DNA from: Shewanella nanhaiensis
GTDB taxonomy: Bacteria > Pseudomonadota > Gammaproteobacteria > Enterobacterales > Shewanellaceae
NCBI RefSeq assembly: GCF_019457885.1
Contig: NZ_JAHZST010000002.1
Coordinates: forward strand, 372,001-436,000
DNA length: 64,000 bases
Direction of reading: 5' to 3'
A program made the translations under genes and the position numbers. The notes beneath the pieces are model-generated. The model saw nothing but the letters and a program-made list of their open reading frames with translations, was not told where the DNA came from and did not search any database. Each line of letters opens with the position of its first letter. Position 1 is the stretch's first letter. Positions 20,295-29,160 of the stretch are shown piece by piece.

Positions 20295-20790
20295 GGGCTT
20301 CAACCTCCACACTGCGGCTAACTCGTAAACAATTACCATCATTTGAGGTGCAATCTCCTGTTTGGCAAACCGCAGTGCTAGTAATTAAATACTGAGTAAC
20401 TGTATTAATGATATTAGTATCATCGCAAGTGATCACGATACTGCAAGCATGAAAACCCACCAATGAAGGATTATCGTTACCTATGTTCCATGGACTTGTC
20501 ACATTAGAGCAAGAGGTAGCCGTATTATCGGTAGCCGTTAGGGGAAACAATTGAGACAGGGCTCGATCGGCACCTGAATTTGCAGCAGCAAAAGCACGGG
20601 TTCCCCATACCTCCAAGTTTACCTGTTCATCGGCATCATCCAATACGTTTAGCAGTGCCGTAGCCATTAGAAACATCACTGTGATCACAAAGATGCCAAT
20701 AATAAGCGCGCTGCCACTTTGTCCGGATAATTCAGATCTAAAATAGCTGGCTTTAGAACCACTTAAGAGTGAGCTTGAGCTATGGGACAT
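20287..20790 (-). CDS. mshP: MshP minor pilin-like protein
   Basis: 167 residues. After a Ser-rich leader of about 24 residues comes QSGSALIIGIFVITVMFL, a hydrophobic helix like that of PilX-type pseudopilins but without the canonical G-F cleavage site. The C-terminal half has several cysteines. It is a membrane-anchored accessory of the MSHA pilus. It overlaps mshO by 11 bp and mshQ by 8 bp, so the three are coupled. Function beyond pilus assembly is unknown. Confidence 0.88.
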   Translation of the reverse strand: MSHSSSSLLSGSKASYFRSELSGQSGSALIIGIFVITVMFLMATALLNVLDDADEQVNLEVWGTRAFAAANSGADRALSQLFPLTATDNTATSCSNVTSPWNIGNDNPSLVGFHACSIVITCDDTNIINTVTQYLITSTAVCQTGDCTSNDGNCLRVSRSVEVEARD

Positions 20791-21613
20791 TGATCACCTG
20801 TACCTGATGCTGATATTGAAACTCTTGATTAACCACCTCAAACTTAGGCCTTAACTGAAGAATTGCATTATTCACGAGACTGGATGGCGTTAGCAAGATA
20901 GGTTTGTCTGTCGCTATGTTATTAGTGACATTTTCTGCCATTAACACGCCACTGCTGTTTGGAGTAAGCTGATTAGCATTAATCCCATAATTCGCATAAC
21001 GTCTTAGCTCCCCACCCGATTGGAAACAATAACTCACAGCACCACTAATCATAAAGTAACGCTTAATAGGGGAAGCTTCGGCAAATTGAACCGCACGATC
21101 AAACGTAACAGCCCCCGAGCTCGCATCAAACGCATTAATATCAAATAAACGTCCACTAGTCCCAGCGGGAGTTGCCGAATAGATATGTTTAGGTAATAAC
21201 GGATACACCAGCATCTGGTTTGCGGTGCTTACCCCTTGAGAAGGAGGAAAAACGGTTCCCATGTTATTAGCCGCTGCAGGCGAAATCGGAAGATCGACAT
21301 AAGAAGCACTGGCCTGAATAGGCACAAACTCAACACATTGATAGGTGAGTACAGAGTCAGGAGTCAAACGTATGCTATTTGGCACTGCATTTCTCAGCTC
21401 CCGCGTCATTCGCTCCATGGCAAAACGGCTCTGACTTAGCACTTGATCTACCGAGGTCGACTCAACAAAAATCCGAGTCCCCAATACAACAAAGCTACTA
21501 ACTCCCAATACTAAAACACCAAGCACTATGATCACAGTGACCATCTCGACCAAGGTAAAACCTTGCGCGCTTTTATGATGCTTATAACTCTTATTATTCT
21601 TGTGACTAGCCAT
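20780..21613 (-). CDS. mshO: MshO minor pilin-like protein
   Basis: 277 residues with a class III-like prepilin N-terminus: leader, then QGFTLVEMVTVIIVLGVLV (cleavage after Gly, Glu at position +5). The body resembles PilW-type minor pilins. It would sit in the pilus initiation/tip complex with MshB, C, D and P. The ATG shares one base with the mshD stop (TGATG). Confidence 0.9.
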   Translation of the reverse strand: MASHKNNKSYKHHKSAQGFTLVEMVTVIIVLGVLVLGVSSFVVLGTRIFVESTSVDQVLSQSRFAMERMTRELRNAVPNSIRLTPDSVLTYQCVEFVPIQASASYVDLPISPAAANNMGTVFPPSQGVSTANQMLVYPLLPKHIYSATPAGTSGRLFDINAFDASSGAVTFDRAVQFAEASPIKRYFMISGAVSYCFQSGGELRRYANYGINANQLTPNSSGVLMAENVTNNIATDKPILLTPSSLVNNAILQLRPKFEVVNQEFQYQHQVQVINVP

Positions 21614-22176
21614 CAGTAGTTACTCCTAATGGCGTTATAGGTGATCACTTCACTACTTGGCGTTGTTACATTAATAGTGACTAACTTGCTATTTCTATCA
21701 GCATTTGGATAAGTCACAATGACAGACAACTGATAGTTTCGGTACTGGCTCAAATAGGTATCACTAGAGTTAAGCATGTTGCTCGTTTCGCTAAGGCCAT
21801 GGTAATCATCGACATCATTGAATGTGTTACGAACTTCACCAGTGTCGGGGCCTAAATTAGCAGAAGGTGTACAATCTAACCCTGCAGGCAGACCTAGATC
21901 CACTCTGGCGGCTGCGCCACAAGCAGGAACTCCCCCATTGGCATTGGTATTTTGATCGTAACGCTTTCCCCAGATCTCATTTAAAATCGAGTGTGCTAAC
22001 TCGGCAGAGCGGACTCTATGCAGTGTCTCAGCCGCGCGATCAGCTTGAGGAAACAACATGCTAGCCAACATGACCAATGCGATACTGAGCACGACCATGC
22101 CAACGACAAGTTCTATTAGGGTAAAGCCTTTAGTGCGATTAACTGAGTTAGTAAATTTAAACAAGTTAGCGGCCAT
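21613..22176 (-). CDS. mshD: MshD minor pilin
   Basis: 187 residues from the ATG at 22176 (MAANLFKFTN), preceded by AGGGG. The frame is open to 22200, but that upstream ATG lacks a ribosome site. The prepilin motif is KGFTLIELVVGMVVLSIALV, with cleavage after Gly and Glu +5, resembling PilV. It is a component of the MSHA pilus priming complex. It overlaps mshC by 11 bp from this start. Confidence 0.9.
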   Translation of the reverse strand: MAANLFKFTNSVNRTKGFTLIELVVGMVVLSIALVMLASMLFPQADRAAETLHRVRSAELAHSILNEIWGKRYDQNTNANGGVPACGAAARVDLGLPAGLDCTPSANLGPDTGEVRNTFNDVDDYHGLSETSNMLNSSDTYLSQYRNYQLSVIVTYPNADRNSKLVTINVTTPSSEVITYNAIRSNY

Positions 22177-22654
22177 GGATATACCCCTGACTCTCAACAT
22201 TAATCGTTAAAGTTGCATCAGCAACTACATTTATACAGGCTCCAGAGCAAGCTAGATTAGTTACGCCGTGACTATTGCCACTAAAGTCAATATTGAAGCT
22301 ATTACTGGCACTACTAATGAGAGATAGCCTTGCCCCGCCCTCAAAGTGACGCTTTGATTCTGTAGGAGACGTTGTTGTCGTGCAGGTTAAATCACCAAAC
22401 CTTTGTAATTGATAGCCTTGGGAATCGACAGCAACCCGGTAGCAACGCCCTTGATTATTCATCGCCAATAGCTGGGCTTTGCGGAGCTCGCTGATAAACT
22501 CATCACGAAGAGTAAAAGCGCTGTAACTTGAATTTGTTAACATGCGCGGTAGCACAACCACAGAGAGTATGGCGATCAAAATAATAGTGGTCACTAGCTC
22601 TACCAAGGTAAAGCCTGTCTCTCTTCGGATCAATTTTTCACCAGTCAATGCCAT
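22166..22654 (-). CDS. mshC: MshC minor pilin
   Basis: 162 residues from the ATG at 22654. A TTG at 22702 would add 16 residues and has AAGGTGG upstream, so the start is uncertain; the ATG gives a normal 14-residue leader. The prepilin motif TGFTLVELVTTIILIAILSV has Glu at +5, and the body is FimT/GspH-like. It follows the third pilin gene after a hairpin terminator at 22757-22780, so mshC-Q needs readthrough or a promoter within 22655-22757. Confidence 0.87.
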   Translation of the reverse strand: MALTGEKLIRRETGFTLVELVTTIILIAILSVVVLPRMLTNSSYSAFTLRDEFISELRKAQLLAMNNQGRCYRVAVDSQGYQLQRFGDLTCTTTTSPTESKRHFEGGARLSLISSASNSFNIDFSGNSHGVTNLACSGACINVVADATLTINVESQGYIHGR

Positions 22655-22756
22655 CAATTTTATGCTAGCTGTTATTTTCCAATAACTTATTGAGTATGGC
22701 AAATAAAGTTACCACCTTCAGCCATTTTATCTCTGAAACCGACGGACATATAGTTT

Positions 22757-22780
22757 AAAAGGCCTGAAATATAGGCCTTT
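22757..22780 (-). terminator. Intrinsic terminator after third mshA-like pilin
   Basis: Stem AAAGGCCT/AGGCCTTT, 7-nt loop, followed on the minus strand by TTTTAAAC. It lies about 40 bp beyond the pilin-3 stop and upstream of mshC. The short U-run suggests partial termination. Confidence 0.7.
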
Positions 22781-22820
22781 AATAAATAAGATCGCTAGAC
22801 AACTTGAGACAGAGAGAGGT

Positions 22821-23333
22821 TTAACAGCCGAAGGGGTCTTGATTGCCAGTCGGAGTATAGAGAGTATAGGTAGGAGCCGAAGTTGAAGTGGCCTCCTCGT
22901 AAACAAAATGACAAGTATCGGCAGGTGCATCTTTAGGGCTAAAAGCTAGGCCACCACTGGGAACTGCGGTGGCAACCCACTCGCTGGGGTCCACATCCAT
23001 TGCCGCTCCGATTGCTGCCGTGTCCTCAGGTAGATAACCATACACCGTTTGTATCGGGATACCAGTGCCTATATCAACACCCGCAGTATTATCTGTATTC
23101 GCTGCCCAACCTGCAGCATCGGCAATGGTTTCTTCACCCGCTACGGCAGCCTTAGAAAATACCAAGGAGTTAGCTCCTTGCAAAGAGGCTCTAAACCCAT
23201 CCAAGATCGATGCCTTTGCATCCCCTTGAAGATTAATAAATTTAGGGGCTGCGGTAACAGCCAAAATACCTAGAATAATGATGACGACCACTAACTCAAT
23301 CAAGGTAAAACCCAGCTGCTTTACTCTTCTCAT
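22821..23333 (-). CDS. MshA-like major pilin, paralogue 3
   Basis: 170 residues with a strong ribosome site (GAGGCGGAAAG) before the ATG. The prepilin cleavage motif is QLGFTLIELVVVIIILGILA. The first 60 or so residues are nearly the same as in the two genes upstream; the globular head is diverged. Two cysteines, one at the very C-terminus (ADTC, then PFGC), should close the D-loop of a type IVa pilin. It lies 261 bp downstream of paralogue 2 and has terminators on both sides, so it could be separately expressed. Whether it is a true MshA subunit, an alternative major pilin or a minor pilin cannot be told from sequence. Confidence 0.88.
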   Translation of the reverse strand: MRRVKQLGFTLIELVVVIIILGILAVTAAPKFINLQGDAKASILDGFRASLQGANSLVFSKAAVAGEETIADAAGWAANTDNTAGVDIGTGIPIQTVYGYLPEDTAAIGAAMDVDPSEWVATAVPSGGLAFSPKDAPADTCHFVYEEATSTSAPTYTLYTPTGNQDPFGC

Positions 23334-23554
23334 CTTTCCGCCTCTAATAACACCAGTTATGACAGTAGCTAATACCTACCTGTATAAGCCAAACTATTTA
23401 TTAGCCTAAGCTTAGTCAAGCTTGAGAGTTTTGGATAATTATAGGGGTAGCCCTGATATTGGATAGAGAGCAGGGAACAAACAGTGGTAAGTAAAAAGCA
23501 GGTACGGCATAGAGAATAAAAAAGCTTTCACTTGTAGCAAGCTCTTCAAACACA
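23334..23554. other. Intergenic region between pilin paralogues 2 and 3
   Basis: About 220 bp upstream of paralogue 3 and just after the terminator of paralogue 2. It is AT-rich and large enough for a separate promoter for paralogue 3 (and mshCDOPQ). I see no confident -35/-10 pair and no coding potential. Confidence 0.45.
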
Positions 23555-23581
23555 AAAAAGGCCTGCATTGCAGGCCTTTTT
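23555..23581 (-). terminator. Strong terminator after MshA-like pilin 2
   Basis: A nearly perfect palindrome: AAAAAGGCCTGC and its complement around a short ATT loop, with runs of five or six T on both strands. It begins 14 bp beyond the paralogue-2 stop, inside the msh operon. This fits high-level pilin mRNA with reduced flow into downstream genes. Confidence 0.88.
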
Positions 23582-23594
23582 CAATAATATCTAA

Positions 23595-24089
23595 TTAACA
23601 GTCATCAGCTACAACAGCGTAATCAGGCAAATCAGATGAAGATGTTGCACCTGTATACTCAACGAAGCATTTCTTATCTTTAGAAATAGTAATATCTTTA
23701 GGGTGAAGTAATATTGGTGCAGCACTTACATCTGTATCAGAGTTAGCAACAACTGTCCACTCATTGGTATCTATATCCAGAATTTCAGACACTTGAGCTG
23801 CATCAGCTTTTACATAACCATAAACACCAATAACATCATCAGTACCGTCATTGTCAATATCAATATTAGCTGTTGTTCCACCATCGGCTTTCTCTTTCCC
23901 CTGAATCGCAGCCTTAGAATAGAGTAAAGTGTTCGCACCTTGCAATGCCCCTTTCATGCCATCAAGAGTTGATTCACGAGCATCACTTTGTAAATTAATG
24001 AACTTAGGTGCAGCTGTTACAGCCAGAATACCTAAAATAATGATAACAACAACCAACTCAATGAGAGTGAAACCTTTTTGATTTTTCAT
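23595..24089 (-). CDS. mshA: MshA-like major pilin, paralogue 2
   Basis: 164 residues. The leader MKNQKG is followed by FTLIELVVVIIILGILAVTA; PreG cleavage and Glu +5 are intact. The N-terminal helix is almost identical to paralogue 1. Two cysteines (KKCF, and the C-terminal Cys) are placed for the D-loop disulfide. The ATG is 4 bp after the stop of paralogue 1, so the two are co-transcribed, and a strong terminator follows. Either this or paralogue 1 is the main MSHA shaft subunit; the symbol is given on that basis. Confidence 0.9.
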   Translation of the reverse strand: MKNQKGFTLIELVVVIIILGILAVTAAPKFINLQSDARESTLDGMKGALQGANTLLYSKAAIQGKEKADGGTTANIDIDNDGTDDVIGVYGYVKADAAQVSEILDIDTNEWTVVANSDTDVSAAPILLHPKDITISKDKKCFVEYTGATSSSDLPDYAVVADDC

Positions 24090-24093
24090 AATT

Positions 24094-24621
24094 TTAGCAA
24101 TCCGTTGTTGTAGTAGAGATTTGAGCAGGCGTAATCACGCCTGTAGTGGTATTTTTTGTTGCAACCGTATAGTTAAGGCGGCAAGCATCATCGGCTTTCT
24201 TTCCTTTAGGAACAATAACAAAGCCAGTTGTAGCACTACTCCAAACTGCCCAGTCTTCAGTAGCAACATCGGCAGTTCCGTCGGATAATGCTTCAAAAGT
24301 CATATCCATGGCTTTTTCTAAATTAGCCTTCACAGTAGCTACAGTTGCAGAGCTATTAAGGTTGCCATAATCGGTTGTGACGACAACTCCAGTAGCGATA
24401 GTAATACTAGCACCAGCATCTGCCTCTTTGCCTGCTATAGCAGCTTTAGAATAGATAAGGGTGTTCGCGCCCTGTAGTGCTGCCTTAACACCATCTACAG
24501 TCGATGCACGTGCATCTGACTGCAGATTGATAAATTTAGGTGCAGCTGTCACAGCAAGAATACCTAAAATAATGATAACGACCACTAACTCAATTAGGGT
24601 AAAACCATTTTGCTTGTTCAT
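24094..24621 (-). CDS. mshA: MshA-like major pilin, paralogue 1
   Basis: 175 residues. Leader MNKQNG, then FTLIELVVVIIILGILAVTA; type IVa prepilin features intact. Cysteines are at DDACRL and the C-terminus. It is first of three tandem pilin genes and is preceded by a 220-bp AT-rich region, probably the promoter for the abundant pilin transcript. GAGG lies 9 nt before the ATG. It is processed by PilD, which is not in this window. The pilus mediates surface attachment in Vibrio and Shewanella. Confidence 0.92.
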   Translation of the reverse strand: MNKQNGFTLIELVVVIIILGILAVTAAPKFINLQSDARASTVDGVKAALQGANTLIYSKAAIAGKEADAGASITIATGVVVTTDYGNLNSSATVATVKANLEKAMDMTFEALSDGTADVATEDWAVWSSATTGFVIVPKGKKADDACRLNYTVATKNTTTGVITPAQISTTTTDC

Positions 24622-24841
24622 TTAAAAAAACCTCATATAAAAACTATATAACTTTTATATAGCTAAATTTTCTACAAAAATATTCAGTCCTTTTGGCACT
24701 TACATTTTTAAATATCTACTTTAAATAGACCTACTTTAAAATAATTATTTTCAACGTTAGTATCAAAACTTTTATTATTAACTTTATAAAACCCTATAAT
24801 GTTAAACCTTCTACTCGCGATTTAACTTTTACCAGTGAAAA
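24622..24841 (-). promoter_or_regulatory. Probable mshA promoter region
   Basis: 220 bp, very AT-rich, between mshB and the first pilin gene, holding only AT-rich non-coding sequence ending in GAGG before the pilin ATG. In Vibrio the msh locus has a separate structural operon. I cannot name a single -35/-10 pair with confidence. Confidence 0.45.
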
Positions 24842-25501
24842 TTATAGATCGTTCGAGAAACTAACCACTTGGCCCGTTCCAGGGTTGTAAGTCACTCCCT
24901 TAGCCCCAGCTGTAGTTAGATTTGGCTGAGGGTTAGCTACGCCAGTGGTTGGATCTAATCTAAGCGATGCGACTAAGTGATAGACACATACATCTAAACC
25001 TGGAACCTGTGCACCAGATATCGCGGTACCAGTGCCACCAATACTGTCAATAACACTAACGACATACCTCTGTTTACGCGCATCTTGATCTATCTGCACA
25101 TTACGTGGAGCATTTTGCAAGACAGCGCTAAATACCTCTTGGCATGTTGCATTGGTCATGGTCGTAGCATCGGTATTACCTGTCCCGGATGCTGGCGAGC
25201 CGGTAGGAAAACCAAACCTCTCATCTAGGTATGCCGTTGTTCCGTCTAAGATAACAGAATCATTTCGACGACCATCCACTTCCCATTGTGCTCGAACAAA
25301 GCCAACCGCTGTTGCTAAGCCACCCGATACACCATCAACACTGGCATCTTCGGCATCATCGGTCACATTTAAAAAACGAGGGATCGCAGTCGCCGCCAAT
25401 AAGCCTAAAATAACAATCACAATAACAAGTTCGATTAAAGAAAAACCTTGTTCTCCCCTACCATTTCGGCTTTTCATATCACCCTTTCTCAGCTTATTCA
25501 T
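24842..25501 (-). CDS. mshB: MshB minor pilin
   Basis: 219 residues from the ATG at 25501 (AAGGGGG 6 nt upstream). The prepilin motif QGFSLIELVIVIVILGLLAA has Glu +5. It is longer than the MshA proteins and has several cysteines. In Vibrio mshB is the first gene of the structural half of the locus; here it separates mshF from the pilins. It is a probable minor pilin needed for assembly or stability of the fibre. Confidence 0.9.
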   Translation of the reverse strand: MNKLRKGDMKSRNGRGEQGFSLIELVIVIVILGLLAATAIPRFLNVTDDAEDASVDGVSGGLATAVGFVRAQWEVDGRRNDSVILDGTTAYLDERFGFPTGSPASGTGNTDATTMTNATCQEVFSAVLQNAPRNVQIDQDARKQRYVVSVIDSIGGTGTAISGAQVPGLDVCVYHLVASLRLDPTTGVANPQPNLTTAGAKGVTYNPGTGQVVSFSNDL

Positions 25502-25570
25502 GATACCCCCTTTACTCGTTTCACAATTCTAACAGTTCATAGCATTTTGAAAACTATGAAACAGCTTAAT

Positions 25571-26077
25571 TTAGTCTTTAGTCAAAAAAATAACTCGGCC
25601 AGAACTGAGGTGATAACTCAATCGCTCGGAATTATTATCAAAATAGTTACAAACATCTCTCGATGAGTCGAAACTGGTTACAATGTGTTGCCTTTCAGTC
25701 TCTCGACCTAATAACTGACCCCAAAGCTGTTTACATCCCACTTTATCTCTCTGCTCGGGTAAAGGCCAGCCCCCTTTACTCATTTTGATCAAAACTAACT
25801 CACTCTCTTTAGTCAAGTTTTGTCCATAAATCCCAAATGAGTTCCAGTCTAAAGGCATCAAATCTGGTCTTCCCTGTGCAAACCATTGAGCTTTAACCAT
25901 TCCCAGTACATTGATCAACTTAGTATGATCTGCCTTAAGCCTTTGAACACCAACTGTTTCCAATGAACTAAAATACTTAAAAGCCAAGGTAGCAAGCAAA
26001 ACTAAAATCAGCAGGAGTGAAACCACCTTTCCCAATACCTGCAGTAGCTCTCCATCGGCTTTCTGCTGGCTTAACAT
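25571..26077 (-). CDS. mshF: MshF MSHA biogenesis protein
   Basis: 168 residues. One N-terminal membrane segment (about 15-38, VVSLLLILVLLATLAF) precedes a periplasmic domain with little similarity to known folds. It lies 35 bp after mshG and before mshB, as in Vibrio msh clusters, and is assigned mainly from that position. The prepilin GF-E signature is absent, so it is an accessory membrane protein rather than a processed pilin. Confidence 0.82.
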   Translation of the reverse strand: MLSQQKADGELLQVLGKVVSLLLILVLLATLAFKYFSSLETVGVQRLKADHTKLINVLGMVKAQWFAQGRPDLMPLDWNSFGIYGQNLTKESELVLIKMSKGGWPLPEQRDKVGCKQLWGQLLGRETERQHIVTSFDSSRDVCNYFDNNSERLSYHLSSGRVIFLTKD

Positions 26078-26112
26078 TATTTGTAGTCTCTTTGAAATTC
26101 ATTACTCATTCG

Positions 26113-27333
26113 TTAGTTTCCACCTTTGACGACATTGAGCATATCCCACATCGGTAAGTAGATACCTAGTGCCAATATCAGTACTATACCGGCGACAAAA
26201 CCGATCAAGATAGGCTCTAACTTAGCGGTGAGGTTTTTCAAGTCGTAGTCTACTTCCCCTTCATAAAAATCCGCAGCGTCATTTAGCAGCTGATCTATCT
26301 GACCAGTCTCTTCGCCAACAGCCACCATTTGAAGTACTAATGGAGTAAAAAGATGGCTCTGATTACACACTCTTAGCATTGAGTCACCCGATTCTATGCC
26401 ACGCCGCATTGCCACGATTCGATCGTGCATATAGGCGTTATCCACCGCATCAGCAACCAAACTCAAAGCTTGTGTCATAGGCACGCCAGCACTCAGCATC
26501 ATAGAAAAGCTACGACAATAGCGTGACAGGGTTGAGCGCTCGATAATACTTCCTACCGCAGGGATATGTAGCTTCCATTTATCCCACTGCTTCTCACCCT
26601 TCTCGGTACTATGCCAATAGCGAATCCCGATAAACGCACCAACAACTACAACCAACATAACAGGCCAATAGTTCACAAATAGATTCGATGTACCTATCAA
26701 TAGCTTAGTCGCCCAAGGTAGATCTGCGCCAAAACGAGAAAACATCTCAGCAAACTTAGGGATCACCATGATATTTAAGATCACCATCGCCAAGGCGATC
26801 GCCATCAGAACAAAGATAGGGTAGCGCATTGCCGCTTTAATTCTGCGTCGCGTCTCCTGCTCTCGCTCGATATAGCCAGACAGTTGAATAAAGGCATCTT
26901 CTAATTTACCTGTATTCTCCCCCACATGAACCATAGAGACAAAGAGTGAATCAAATACATCCGGATGATGATTCATTGCCGAAGATAAAGGTCGACCAGA
27001 AGTTAACTGCTCTGAAATATCGTTTAATGCATCTTTCATTCTCTGAGAGTGAGTCGTCTCAGAAAGTCCCGCTATCGCCCGTAAAATAGGGATCCCAGAA
27101 CGAGTCAGTGAGTACATCTGCCTAGAGAAGATCTGGAGCTCATCAAGGCTCACTTTGCCTTTAAATAAACTTGCCAGAGTAAATGAAGCTTTCTCTTTGC
27201 TCTCATTAAGCTCTAAGGGGATTACAGATCGTGACATCAGTTGATCGGCAGCTGCATTCTCAGTCGCAGCATCTACCACGCCTGTCACCTGTTGACCCTG
27301 TGCATCGCGCCCACGATATTTATAGACTGGCAT
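26113..27333 (-). CDS. mshG: MshG inner-membrane platform protein
   Basis: 406 residues from the ATG at 27333 (AGGAC 7 nt upstream); the frame extends two codons to a GTG. It contains two tandem T2SF/GspF domains (about 65-190 and 270-390) with three membrane helices, as in PilC/GspF. The start MPVYKYRGRDAQG is typical. It couples the MshE ATPase to pilin insertion and extraction at the inner membrane. Confidence 0.95.
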   Translation of the reverse strand: MPVYKYRGRDAQGQQVTGVVDAATENAAADQLMSRSVIPLELNESKEKASFTLASLFKGKVSLDELQIFSRQMYSLTRSGIPILRAIAGLSETTHSQRMKDALNDISEQLTSGRPLSSAMNHHPDVFDSLFVSMVHVGENTGKLEDAFIQLSGYIEREQETRRRIKAAMRYPIFVLMAIALAMVILNIMVIPKFAEMFSRFGADLPWATKLLIGTSNLFVNYWPVMLVVVVGAFIGIRYWHSTEKGEKQWDKWKLHIPAVGSIIERSTLSRYCRSFSMMLSAGVPMTQALSLVADAVDNAYMHDRIVAMRRGIESGDSMLRVCNQSHLFTPLVLQMVAVGEETGQIDQLLNDAADFYEGEVDYDLKNLTAKLEPILIGFVAGIVLILALGIYLPMWDMLNVVKGGN

Positions 27334-27399
27334 TCGCACGTCCTATAATCATCATACTGTCAGAGTTAATTTGATAAACACCTGCGATCATCATCCAAA

Positions 27400-29160
27400 T
27401 CAGGCCTCAGGCAGTTCTTGATTAGCCATATCTGTCGATAGAGCAACTTGAGACTCACTCACATCTTCAACCAGTTTTGCGACCTCTTCGATGGTGGTCA
27501 TCCCTTCGGCTAGATACTTCATCGCCGAAACCGCGAGCGGAGTAAAATTAGGGCTTTCATGTGCAGCGCGAGCAAAATCCTGCGGATTTCCAGTTCGCAT
27601 CGCATCAATCATCGCATCATCTAGCTCTAATATTTCAAATACGCCAATACGGCCACGATAACCGCTGCCATTACAACTTTGGCAACCAGCACCAATTTTA
27701 AAGGTTGCTTGTGAAAAATCTTGCTGGCTAACAGAGTCCATCCAGACTCTATCTTGTGCCGTTAGGTGATACTCCCTAGAGCAATTTTGACAAACACGCC
27801 TAACGAGTCGCTGGGCAATGATCACCCTTAATGCACTGGCAACTAGATAGCTAGCCGCTCCCATATCCAGCAAACGTAGCGCACTGGTTACAGCATCGTT
27901 AGTGTGTAAGGTCGATAGTACAAAGTGACCTGTGAGTGCGCCCCTAAGTCCTATCTCTACGGTCTCCTGATCACGCATCTCACCCACCATAATGATATCG
28001 GGATCTTGACGTAACGTAGTTCTTAAAACGTTGGAGAAATCTAAGCCTATCTTGTGATTAACTTGGACTTGGTTGATTCTGGGTAATTGGTACTCGACAG
28101 GATCTTCTACGGTGATGATCTTACGATCTGCCGTATTGAGCTCACTGAGTACGCCATAGAGTGTCGTTGTTTTACCGCTACCCGTGGGTCCGGTAACCAG
28201 CAACATACCATGGGGACGTTTAATCTGTTTGCGAACACGGGACAAGATCTCTGGTGGCATCCCCGTTTCATTCAGGGTAAGCAGACCTGCAGATTGATCC
28301 AATAAACGCATCACAACAGATTCACCATGATAGATAGGCATGGTCGACATACGTACATCGATTTGGTGTCCCTTGATCTCCATATGAAAACGTCCATCTT
28401 GAGGAAGACGCTTTTCAGAGATATCCAGACCTGCCATCAACTTAAGTCTTAATACTAACGCTGCAGCAATGCTGGCTTCTGGCAGGATATTCTCATGCAA
28501 CTGGCCATCGATACGTTGTCGTATTCTTAATACCTTTTCACCGGGCTCAATATGAATATCCGATGCGCGCATCTGCACTGCATCTTCGAAGATTGACTGC
28601 AGCAGCTTTACAACTGTGGTCTCATTGTCACTGTCGCCATCGGTTAGGCTTGCCAGATCGAACTGATCGTCAGCGGCATACTCCTCCTCAAGTTTTCCAG
28701 CGATCGCAGCAATCTCATCGGTTCTACGGTATAAGTTATCAAAAGCGTCCAACAGCTGTTGCTCAGTAACAACGGCAATCTCCATCACTTTAGGAGTCAG
28801 TAATACCTCTAAGTTATCCATCGCCTGTAGATCGGCAGGATCACTCATGGCAACCAGAACACTTTCACCGTTATCTTCAACAACTAAAGCTCTAAAACGT
28901 CGAGCCTGAACCTCAGGTAAGAGATTAACAACTTCGGCTGGGATTGGTCTTCTACTGATATCGATAAATGGAATATTGAGCTGCTGAGAGAGAAACCTAA
29001 GTAGCTGCTCCTCAGACAGACTGTTTAAGTCTATTAAGGTTCGGCCTAGCTTCTTACCTGTATTTCTTTGCTCACTCAGTGCTTGGGTTAGCTGAGACTC
29101 ACTAATGATCTGCTCTTGTACAAGCAGATCACCCAAACGCATCTTTAACTTTGGTTTCAC
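27400..29160 (-). CDS. mshE: MshE pilus extension ATPase
   Basis: 586 residues, starting at GTG (GTGA overlap with mshN). The N-terminal MshEN region shows two tandem copies of the cyclic-di-GMP-binding pattern: RLGDLLVQEQII..QLTQALSEQ at about 8-31 and KLGRTLIDLNSL..EQLLRFLSQQ at about 37-60. The GspE-type ATPase follows: Walker A GPTGSGKT (324-331), the Asp box and Walker B region, and a four-cysteine zinc site (CQNC..CQSC) near the C-terminus. It powers MSHA polymerisation, and binding of c-di-GMP by this domain is established in Vibrio MshE. Confidence 0.96.
   Translation of the reverse strand: MKPKLKMRLGDLLVQEQIISESQLTQALSEQRNTGKKLGRTLIDLNSLSEEQLLRFLSQQLNIPFIDISRRPIPAEVVNLLPEVQARRFRALVVEDNGESVLVAMSDPADLQAMDNLEVLLTPKVMEIAVVTEQQLLDAFDNLYRRTDEIAAIAGKLEEEYAADDQFDLASLTDGDSDNETTVVKLLQSIFEDAVQMRASDIHIEPGEKVLRIRQRIDGQLHENILPEASIAAALVLRLKLMAGLDISEKRLPQDGRFHMEIKGHQIDVRMSTMPIYHGESVVMRLLDQSAGLLTLNETGMPPEILSRVRKQIKRPHGMLLVTGPTGSGKTTTLYGVLSELNTADRKIITVEDPVEYQLPRINQVQVNHKIGLDFSNVLRTTLRQDPDIIMVGEMRDQETVEIGLRGALTGHFVLSTLHTNDAVTSALRLLDMGAASYLVASALRVIIAQRLVRRVCQNCSREYHLTAQDRVWMDSVSQQDFSQATFKIGAGCQSCNGSGYRGRIGVFEILELDDAMIDAMRTGNPQDFARAAHESPNFTPLAVSAMKYLAEGMTTIEEVAKLVEDVSESQVALSTDMANQELPEA

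Noticed and set aside
22690..22725. 12-codon ORF (MAEGG..) just upstream of mshC
   Set aside because: Too short to support; no evidence of a leader-peptide function.
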